Source: Roseovarius salinarum
GTDB taxonomy: Bacteria > Pseudomonadota > Alphaproteobacteria > Rhodobacterales > Rhodobacteraceae
Direction: 5' to 3'
Assembly: GCF_002834145.1 (NCBI RefSeq)
Contig: NZ_PHNT01000009.1
Span: forward strand, 84,324-133,189
Length of the DNA stretch: 48,866 nucleotides
The notes below the pieces were generated by a model that searched no databases, was not told the origin of the DNA, and worked only from the letters and a program-made list of their open reading frames with translations. Below, in pieces: positions 42,814-48,866 of the stretch. How positions within the stretch are numbered: the first letter of the stretch is position 1; the number at the start of each line of letters is the position of its first letter. The translations under genes were made by a program, and so were the position numbers.

Positions 42814-44256
42814 ATGACGGCGAAGGATGCGCAGGCCGAGCTGCCCGTTCTGGTGGTCGATCTGGACGGTACGCTGATCCTGTCGGACATGTTGTTCGAA
42901 AGCTTCTGGGCGGGGCTGGCCGATGACTGGCGCACGCCCTTCGCCTCGGTGCGCGCGCTGGTGTCGGGGCGCGCTGCGCTCAAGCGGCGGCTGGCGCGGC
43001 AGGCGAGCGTGTCGGTCGAAAGCCTGCCCTTCAACGAGGATGTGATCGCGCGGGTGCGCGACTGGCGCGCGTCGGGCGGGCGTGCCGCCCTGGTCAGCGC
43101 GTCGGACGCCACGCTTGTGGAGGCGGTTGCCGATCACCTCGGTCTGTTCGACGAGGTCTTCGGTTCGGACGGCGAGACCAACCTGAAGGGCGCGCGCAAG
43201 TCGCGCTTCCTCGAAGCGCGCTACGGCGCCCGGGGCTATGCCTACATCGGCGACAGCGCGGCGGACCTTCCGGTGTGGCGCAATGCCGCGCGGGCCATCA
43301 CGGCCAATGCGCCCACCACGTTGCGCCGGCGGGTCGCCGCGCTGGGCGGCGATCACGATCACATCGGGGCGCCATCGCGGCGGCTGGCGGCCTATGCCGC
43401 GGCGCTGCGCCCGCACCAGTGGCTCAAGAACGTTCTTGTCTTCGTGCCGATGTTGGCCGCGCAGGCCTTCGCGTGGCCCGTGATCCTTCAGGCGCTGCTC
43501 GCCTTCGCGGCGTTCAGCCTGGTGTCGTCGTCGGTCTACGTTCTCAACGACCTTCTCGACCTGCGATCGGACAGGGCGCACCCGCGCAAGCGTCAAAGAC
43601 CCTTCGCGGCGGGCCGGGTGCCCATCGCGCACGGAACGGTGATGTCGCCGTTGCTGCTGCTGGCGGGCCTCGGGCTGGCGGCGCTGGCGGGCGGTTCGCT
43701 TTTCCTGGTGCTGCTGGGCTATTTCTTTCTGACGACCTGGTATTCGCTCGCGCTGAAACGGCGGGCGATCGCGGATATTTGCGCCCTGGCGGGGCTGTAC
43801 ACGTTGCGCATCGTCGCGGGCGCGGTAGCCACCGGGATCGGCCTTTCGGTCTGGTTGCTGGCGTTCTCGATCTTCTTCTTCTTCGCCATGGCCGCCGTCA
43901 AGCGGCAGGCCGAACTCGTGGATCTGGCCCATCGCGGGGTGCTGGCGGCGGCCGGGCGGGGTTACAACGTCGAGGATCTCCCGCTGGTTGCGCAGATGGC
44001 CAGCGCGTCGGGCTATGTCTCGGTTCTGGTGCTGGCGCTCTACCTCAACGCGCCGGGCGTGCAGGTCCTCTACTCGGCGCCGTGGCTTTTGTGGGGGATC
44101 TGCCTTGTGCTGCTCTACTGGATCAGCCGGATCGTGCTCATCACCCACCGCGGCCGGATGGACGACGACCCCGTGCTTTACGCGGTGAAAGACCGCACGA
44201 GCCTTGTCTGCATGGCGCTGATCGCGGGCTTCAGCATCGGGGCGGCGGTGCTTTGA
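42814..44256 (+). CDS. HAD phosphatase fused to UbiA-type phosphoribosyltransferase
   Basis: A 480-residue fusion. Residues 1-190 are a HAD domain: DLDGTLILSDMLFESFW (nucleophile Asp16, Asp18), VSASDATL with the second motif, and YIGDSAADLPVWRNA with the acidic motif. Residues about 200-480 are a UbiA prenyltransferase with 7-9 helices: the first Asp motif NDLLDLRSDRAHPRKRQRPF and the second YSLALKRRAIADI. The second half resembles mycobacterial Rv3806c, which adds phosphoribose to polyprenyl phosphate. The HAD part would remove the 5'-phosphate, the following step. Two successive reactions in one chain is an inference from known DPA chemistry. The ATG at 42814 precedes AKDAQAELPVLVVDLDG. Confidence 0.85.
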   Translation: MTAKDAQAELPVLVVDLDGTLILSDMLFESFWAGLADDWRTPFASVRALVSGRAALKRRLARQASVSVESLPFNEDVIARVRDWRASGGRAALVSASDATLVEAVADHLGLFDEVFGSDGETNLKGARKSRFLEARYGARGYAYIGDSAADLPVWRNAARAITANAPTTLRRRVAALGGDHDHIGAPSRRLAAYAAALRPHQWLKNVLVFVPMLAAQAFAWPVILQALLAFAAFSLVSSSVYVLNDLLDLRSDRAHPRKRQRPFAAGRVPIAHGTVMSPLLLLAGLGLAALAGGSLFLVLLGYFFLTTWYSLALKRRAIADICALAGLYTLRIVAGAVATGIGLSVWLLAFSIFFFFAMAAVKRQAELVDLAHRGVLAAAGRGYNVEDLPLVAQMASASGYVSVLVLALYLNAPGVQVLYSAPWLLWGICLVLLYWISRIVLITHRGRMDDDPVLYAVKDRTSLVCMALIAGFSIGAAVL

Positions 44257-44687
44257 CGCGGCGGGCCTTGATCGCGCGCTACGCCCTCTTCGCGGTGGCC
44301 GCCGTGCTGGTCAACCTCGCCACGCAGAGGGCCGTTCTCGCCATGTCCTGGCCGGCGCCGGGGCTGGGGCTTGCCGTTGCGATCGCGGCGGGCACGCTGA
44401 CCGGGCTGGTGGTGAAATACGTCCTCGACAAGCGCTGGATCTTCGACGACCGCTCCACGGGGCTGGCCACCCACGGCCGCAAGTTCGCGCTCTACACGGC
44501 GATGGGGGTGGTGACGACCTGTATCTTCTGGGGCACCGAGACGGCGTTCTGGCTGATCTGGCGCAGTGACCTGATGCGCGAGGCCGGGGCCGTGCTGGGG
44601 CTGACGGTGGGCTATGTGACCAAGTACAACCTCGACAAGCGGTTCGTTTTCGCGCCACGCCGCACGGATGCGGAGGCCGTCCGGTGA
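44253..44687 (+). CDS. GtrA-family membrane protein
   Basis: A 144-residue protein with four transmembrane helices. RYALFAVAAVLVNLATQRAV and YVLDKRWIFDDR, then VGYVTKYNLDKRFVF, are typical GtrA blocks. The start is TTG at 44253, overlapping the stop of the previous gene (TTGA); a second TTG five codons on is possible. Mycobacterial Rv3789 (GtrA) is linked to arabinose donor handling, so this may flip or help use the polyprenyl-phosphate sugar. This role is inferred from gene order. Confidence 0.86.
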   Translation: MTRRALIARYALFAVAAVLVNLATQRAVLAMSWPAPGLGLAVAIAAGTLTGLVVKYVLDKRWIFDDRSTGLATHGRKFALYTAMGVVTTCIFWGTETAFWLIWRSDLMREAGAVLGLTVGYVTKYNLDKRFVFAPRRTDAEAVR

Positions 44688-46006
44688 AGCTGGCTGGCTG
44701 GGGACGATACCCGGTGGCGGACTGCCGGCTGCGTGCGCCGCGCGACGCGGACGCGATCACCGCCGCGCTGGCCGACGGCCCGCTGATCGCCCGCGGCGCC
44801 GGCCGCGCCTACGGCGACAGCGCGATGAGTGCCGCCAACACCTTGGAAATGCGCCATTTCAACCGGATGCTTGCCTTCGACCCGGACACCGGGCGGCTGG
44901 AGGCGGAGGCCGGGGTGCTGCTGGCCGACATCATCGCCAGTTTCCTGCCGCGCGGGTGGTTCCCTGCCGTCACGCCGGGGACCAAGTTCGTCAGCCTCGG
45001 CGGCATGATCGCCGCGGACGTGCACGGCAAGAACCACCATCGCGACGGCACCTTCGGCAATTTCGTCGACTGGATCGATGTCATGGGCGCCGAAGGGCAG
45101 GTGCGGCGGTGTTCGCGCGGCGAAAACCCCGATTTGTTCGCCTGGACCCTGGGCGGCATGGGGCTGACGGGTGTGATCCTGCGCGCTGCGATCCGGCTGC
45201 GCCCCGTCGAAAGCGGCTGGATCCGGCAGGAGACGCGCCCTGCACCGGACCTCGACGCGGCCATGGCGGCCTTCGAGGCGACCGGCGACCGGACCTACTC
45301 GGTGGCCTGGCTTGATTGCCTTGCCCGCGGGCGCGCGCTGGGCCGATCGCTGCTGATGCTGGGCGAACATGCCTTGCGCGCCGATCTGCCGGCGACGCTG
45401 TGGCGCGATCCCTTCGGCCCGCCCGCGACACCGCGGGGCCGCGTGCCGCTGGATCTGCCCGGCATCACGCTCAACCGCTACAGCGTGGGGCTGTTCAACG
45501 CGGTCCACTACCGCCTGGGCGCCCGGCGCGCAGGGCCGGTCTTCGAGCACTGGGACAGGTTCTTCTACCCGCTCGACGGAATCCTGGGCTGGAACCGGAT
45601 CTACGGGCGGCGCGGGTTCGTGCAGTTCCAGTGCGCGCTGCCCGAACCGCAGGCCCACCGCGGGCTCGAGGCGCTGCTGCGCACGGTGTCGGACGCGGGG
45701 CAGGGGTCGTTCCTGGCGGTTCTCAAGAAGTTCGGCGCGGAAACCGGGCGGTTCTCATTCCCGATGCCGGGGTATACGCTGTCGCTGGATTTCCCCGTCT
45801 CGACAAGGACACTTCGCCTGATGGATCAACTCGACCAGATCACGCTCGACCACGGCGGCCGGTTCTACCTGGCCAAGGATGCCCGGATGTCGGCGGCCAC
45901 GCTGCATGCCTCGGACGATCGTGCCGACGCCTTCGCCCGGATGCGACGGCAGGCGGGCCACGCGGGCGGTTTCGCCTCGATGCAGTCCGAAAGGCTGGGC
46001 CTTTGA
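44684..46006 (+). CDS. dprE1: DprE1-like FAD-dependent oxidase
   Basis: A 440-residue flavoprotein of the vanillyl-alcohol-oxidase fold, like mycobacterial DprE1, which oxidises the 2'-OH of polyprenylphosphoryl ribose. The N-terminal FAD block has LIARGAGRAYGDSAM and SLGGMIAADVHGKNHHRDG, with His114 matching the DprE1 HGKNHH motif. YLAKDARMS near the C-terminus matches the conserved AKDSR lysine. The cysteine targeted by benzothiazinones (NVCVDFP in Mtb) is Ser367 here (TLSLDFP). Start GTG overlaps the previous stop (GTGA). It pairs with the next gene to epimerise ribose to arabinose. Confidence 0.9.
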   Translation: MKLAGWGRYPVADCRLRAPRDADAITAALADGPLIARGAGRAYGDSAMSAANTLEMRHFNRMLAFDPDTGRLEAEAGVLLADIIASFLPRGWFPAVTPGTKFVSLGGMIAADVHGKNHHRDGTFGNFVDWIDVMGAEGQVRRCSRGENPDLFAWTLGGMGLTGVILRAAIRLRPVESGWIRQETRPAPDLDAAMAAFEATGDRTYSVAWLDCLARGRALGRSLLMLGEHALRADLPATLWRDPFGPPATPRGRVPLDLPGITLNRYSVGLFNAVHYRLGARRAGPVFEHWDRFFYPLDGILGWNRIYGRRGFVQFQCALPEPQAHRGLEALLRTVSDAGQGSFLAVLKKFGAETGRFSFPMPGYTLSLDFPVSTRTLRLMDQLDQITLDHGGRFYLAKDARMSAATLHASDDRADAFARMRRQAGHAGGFASMQSERLGL

Positions 46007-46746
46007 GCGGCGGCGGTGCGGTTCTCGTCCTCGGCGGGCGCTCGGACATCGGGCTCGCCGTCGCGCATGCCTTCGCGGCGCGCGGGCATCCCGTGCAACT
46101 TGCCGCGCGCGACCCGGCCTCGCTTGATCCCGAGAAACGCGACATCGAGTTGCGGCACCGGGTAAGCGTGACGTTGCACGAATTCGATGCGCTCGCCGTG
46201 GAGACGCACGAGGGGTTCGTCGGGGCGCTGCCCGAGATACCGGCGATCGCAGTCTGCGCCGTGGGCCTGCTTGGGGACGATCAGGCGGACCTCGAACATG
46301 ACCCGGCGGCGGCGCGTGCCGTGATGCGCACCAACTACGAGGGGCCGGCAAACGTGCTGGGGATCTTGGCCAACCGTTTCGAGGCACGCGGCAGCGGGAC
46401 GCTGATCGGCATCAGCTCGGTCGCGGGCGACCGGGGGCGCGCCACCAACTACATTTACGGGTCGGCCAAGGCGGGGTTCACGGCCTACCTGTCGGGGTTG
46501 CGCAACCGGCTGGCCGGCAAGGGCGTGCACGTGCTGACGGTGCTGCCCGGCTTCGTCGCGACCAAGATGACCGAGGGCAAGGACCTCTCGCCACGGCTGA
46601 CGACCGATCCCGTCACCCTGGCCGAAGCGGTGGTGCGGGCCAGCGACAGCGGCCGCAACATCCTTTACTACAAGCGCATCTGGGCGCTGGTCATGCTGGT
46701 CATCCGCAACATCCCCGAGGCGGTGTTCAAGCGCACGCGGATCTGA
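46003..46746 (+). CDS. dprE2: DprE2-like short-chain dehydrogenase
   Basis: A 247-residue SDR. The NAD(P) loop is VLGGRSDIGLAVAHAFAARG, catalytic Ser is in IGISSVAGDRG and the Tyr-Lys pair in YIYGSAKAG. LPGFVATKMTEGKDLSPRLT is the typical DprE2 region. The start is TTG at 46003, overlapping the dprE1 stop (TTGA). In mycobacteria this enzyme reduces the 2-keto intermediate to arabinose with NADH, so together with DprE1 it completes the epimerisation. It closes the operon; the next gene is on the other strand 8 bases on. Confidence 0.9.
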   Translation: MSGGGAVLVLGGRSDIGLAVAHAFAARGHPVQLAARDPASLDPEKRDIELRHRVSVTLHEFDALAVETHEGFVGALPEIPAIAVCAVGLLGDDQADLEHDPAAARAVMRTNYEGPANVLGILANRFEARGSGTLIGISSVAGDRGRATNYIYGSAKAGFTAYLSGLRNRLAGKGVHVLTVLPGFVATKMTEGKDLSPRLTTDPVTLAEAVVRASDSGRNILYYKRIWALVMLVIRNIPEAVFKRTRI

Positions 46747-46754
46747 GGCGCCGA

Positions 46755-47822
46755 TCAGTCCCCGGCCAGCTTTCGGGCCGCCCCCAGCGTGCCGGGGCCC
46801 ACGATGGCATCCAGCGCGCCGCGGTAGAACCCGCGGTCCTTGAGGATCTTCTGGAATTCCAGCGCCGTCTGCCTGTCCCACTTCGGGGTGCGCCCGCCGT
46901 CGCGGCCGCGCAGCCCGGAGACCTTGATCTCGCCGGTCTCCAGCGCCTCGACGTAAAGCTCCGCCGCGCGCACCGGGTCGTACGCCACCCCCTTGCCGCG
47001 TTCATGCAGGAACCCCAGCGTGTTGATCGCTGCCGGGTTTCCGGCTTCGGCCGCGCGCCGCGTCCAGGCCGCCTGTTTCTCCGGGTCGTCGAACAGTGAA
47101 GCGTCGGCGTAGAGTTTTGCCAGTTCCGTCCGGGCGGTGGTGTTGCCCTGCTCGGCCGCCATTTCGTAAAGCGTCGCGGCTTTTTCCGGATCGGGCAGGC
47201 CCAGGGCCTCGGCCTGCGTATCGGCCAGCCCGTCGGCGTTCCGGTAGACCTGCGCCAGCCGAACCTGCGCGAAATGATAACCGGCGTCCGCCGCGTCCTG
47301 CAGCAGCGCGATCATGCGCTCGCTGTCCTGCGCCACGCCGCGGCCCAGCCCGTGCATGATCGCAAGTGTCGTCTTGGCCGGCATGTCGCCGGCTTCGGCG
47401 GCGGCCCGGTAGCCCGCGACGGCGCGGTCGTGGTCCTCCTCGATCGGGCCGATGCCGAAGTTGTAATAGTCGCCCAGCTTGGTGTGGGCGGCGGCGACGC
47501 CACGTTCCGCGGCTGCCTCGAAGCGGGCGAGGGCGGTATCGTGCGCGCCCTCGCGCTGCAGGATGACGCCCATGTGGTAAAGGGCGGCCGGGGCGGGGTC
47601 CGGCCGGGCCGCGGCCTCCTCGCAGTCGGCGCGCGCGCGCTGCAGCGCCTCCAGGTCGCGCGCCAATGCATCGCGGCTGACCGGCACGCCCGCATCGGGC
47701 GGTCCGGCCACGTCGAGGCACCGGGCGGCGGCGTCCGTCGACTGGGCCGCGGCGGGCACGGCGGCCGCGAGAACGGCCGCGGCGGGCAGGGCGATCATGA
47801 CGGATTTCGCTGCATGTCGCAT
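46755..47822 (-). CDS. Secreted Sel1-repeat protein with peptidoglycan-binding-like C-terminus
   Basis: A 355-residue exported protein. A signal peptide covers residues 1-27 (SVMIALPAAAVLAAAVPAAAQ). Sel1/TPR-like repeats run from about 75 to 290, including HTKLGDYYNFGIGP, AKTTLAIMHGLGRGVAQDSE and AAINTLGFLHERGKGV. The last 45 residues (DRQTALEFQKILKDRGFYRG) resemble a peptidoglycan-binding domain. The ATG at 47822 is chosen because ggaaag lies 5 bases upstream; an in-frame ATG four codons earlier exists. It probably binds cell-wall or envelope partners. Function unknown. Confidence 0.86.
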   Translation of the reverse strand: MRHAAKSVMIALPAAAVLAAAVPAAAQSTDAAARCLDVAGPPDAGVPVSRDALARDLEALQRARADCEEAAARPDPAPAALYHMGVILQREGAHDTALARFEAAAERGVAAAHTKLGDYYNFGIGPIEEDHDRAVAGYRAAAEAGDMPAKTTLAIMHGLGRGVAQDSERMIALLQDAADAGYHFAQVRLAQVYRNADGLADTQAEALGLPDPEKAATLYEMAAEQGNTTARTELAKLYADASLFDDPEKQAAWTRRAAEAGNPAAINTLGFLHERGKGVAYDPVRAAELYVEALETGEIKVSGLRGRDGGRTPKWDRQTALEFQKILKDRGFYRGALDAIVGPGTLGAARKLAGD

Positions 47823-48096
47823 GTGTCTTTCCATCCTTGGTGTCGCGTCGTGTCGTCGCTTACCTTGCCAGCAGATCGCCGGAATGGCGACTGGAAATTG
47901 CCGCCCCCGGCGCGCGAATCCGCGGCCCGGGCCGGCCTGCCGGGAGGTGGTCGGACGGGCCGGGTCGGGCCGCGGCCTTCCCGGATCGTCGCGGTGGCCG
48001 GCGCGACAGGCGGTTTCCCGCCGCTTGACCGGGCGTTCGCGGGGGCCGTAACATGGCGTAGTTGCGCCCTTAAGGTTTCGCATTTAGGCCCACGGC

Positions 48097-48866
48097 ATGC
48101 GATTCGATCCTCTCCTGCACATGACACGGCGCGGCCTGCGCCTGTTCGACGGTCTGGCCGCGCCCCGCGCCGCCGCCATCTCCTGCGTCTTTCTTCTCGG
48201 CATGACCGGGATCGGCGCGGCGGCGTTCCTGATGCGTCCCGACGTGGTGACCCATGTGCCGGCCGTGGCCACGGGTGCGCCCACACCGATCTCCACGCGC
48301 GCGACGGCCGGCGTTGCGGAACGGGCACCGTCAATGCCGGTCACCGCCGGCTCCGCGCGCCGGCCGGTGCCGGAGGTGCCGGTCCTGGCGTCGCTGAGCG
48401 GCTCCGGCACGGTGATCCGGCCGGACCTCGCCTCGCCCGTGTCGCGCATCTACCTGCGCGCGCCGGCGGCGGTGCCGCCGCAACGCCCGGCACGTTTCGA
48501 TCCGCAGCTTGAACCGCAACCATTGCGCCCGCGCATGCGCCCGGCGACGCTGGCGGCGTCCGCCCCCGAACAGGACGTGCCCGCCGCCGCCGCCCAGCCT
48601 GTCCTGCGCGCCTCGCTGCGTCCGCGCCAGCGCCCCGGCGATCTGGGCGAAATGGCCGCCGCGATCCGCTCCGCGCGGGCCGAGGACACGACCGGCGCAC
48701 CGGCAGAGACCCGGACAGCAACCGCCACGCCGGCCGCCGAAGCCACCACCGACGTCGAAGCCAAGCCCGAGACGAAGCGCGCCGAGGCCGCCGCCGGACG
48801 CGCCGCGGCGCCGCGCATCGCGCGCAGCGCGGGCCACTGCCCGCGGCGGCTGGCGCGCGCCATGCC
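48097..48866 (+). CDS. Pro/Ala-rich membrane-anchored protein (truncated by the window edge)
   Basis: An open frame from the ATG at 48097 runs past the end of the window, giving 256 residues so far. One transmembrane helix is near residues 27-47 (AAAISCVFLLGMTGIGAAAF). The following region is low-complexity, rich in Pro, Ala and Arg, with repeated RP/RPR motifs such as LRPRMRP and LRPRQRP. A C-terminal domain probably lies outside. Divergent from the Sel1 protein across 274 bases, where no site is recognised. No function assigned. Confidence 0.65.
   Translation, partial: MRFDPLLHMTRRGLRLFDGLAAPRAAAISCVFLLGMTGIGAAAFLMRPDVVTHVPAVATGAPTPISTRATAGVAERAPSMPVTAGSARRPVPEVPVLASLSGSGTVIRPDLASPVSRIYLRAPAAVPPQRPARFDPQLEPQPLRPRMRPATLAASAPEQDVPAAAAQPVLRASLRPRQRPGDLGEMAAAIRSARAEDTTGAPAETRTATATPAAEATTDVEAKPETKRAEAAAGRAAAPRIARSAGHCPRRLARAM

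Noticed and set aside
42688..44148. N-terminal extension of the mnmH frame on the minus strand
   Set aside because: The extension lies antisense to the HAD-UbiA gene and is low complexity; mnmH has its normal start at 42687.

Overview
The window is GC-rich chromosomal DNA that looks like a member of the Rhodobacteraceae (roseobacter group, Alphaproteobacteria). This rests on gene content: an RNase E with a long acidic insertion in its S1 domain, the DUF1476 F-ATPase inhibitor family, fumC followed by a DUF4169 gene and a ribbon-helix-helix gene, an alpha-type SspB adaptor, and free-standing homocysteine-methyltransferase and corrinoid proteins typical of a split methionine synthase. No phage, plasmid or CRISPR signature is visible. 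The only mobile-element trace is a decayed IS5-type transposase.

Layout. 1-5600: a small secreted repeat protein, then a DeoR-type regulator and an Ugp-like carbohydrate/polyol ABC transporter operon whose ATPase gene carries an in-frame amber stop. 5600-6500: a decayed region with the IS5 remnant, next to a CAT-anticodon tRNA. 6688-10636: purM-purN, rnd, a lipoprotein and sufE. 10698-14550: DUF1638, a corrinoid protein, a radical SAM protein and a homocysteine methyltransferase. 14642-16825: the F-ATPase inhibitor and purC-purS-purQ. 16865-19969: a DctB/DctD-like two-component pair. 20445-24343: rne, a TusA-like protein and ccdA. 24419-27003: a hydrolase-like membrane protein coupled to a cytochrome P450, followed by three AT-rich hairpins. 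27096-34972, all on the minus strand: small proteins, fumC, a methyltransferase, sspB, chrA, an aspartic protease, marC and an ABC-F ATPase. 35154-38977: ndk, an alcohol dehydrogenase, a metal-ligand-less M24 protein and a membrane protein. 39437-42687: a SelD fusion facing mnmH tail to tail. 42814-46746: a four-gene operon resembling the mycobacterial decaprenylphosphoryl-arabinose pathway. 46755-48866: a Sel1-repeat protein and a truncated Pro/Ala-rich membrane protein.

The most distinctive system is 42814-46746: a HAD-UbiA fusion, a GtrA-type membrane protein, and DprE1- and DprE2-like redox enzymes, joined by 4-base overlaps with non-ATG starts. Together they look able to make a polyprenyl-phosphate pentose and present it to the periplasm. 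A second linked set is the selenium pair: the SelD fusion would supply selenophosphate to MnmH for tRNA 2-selenouridine. A third is the modular B12-dependent methionine synthase at 11421-14550. All assignments come from reading the sequence and family knowledge; no database search was run.
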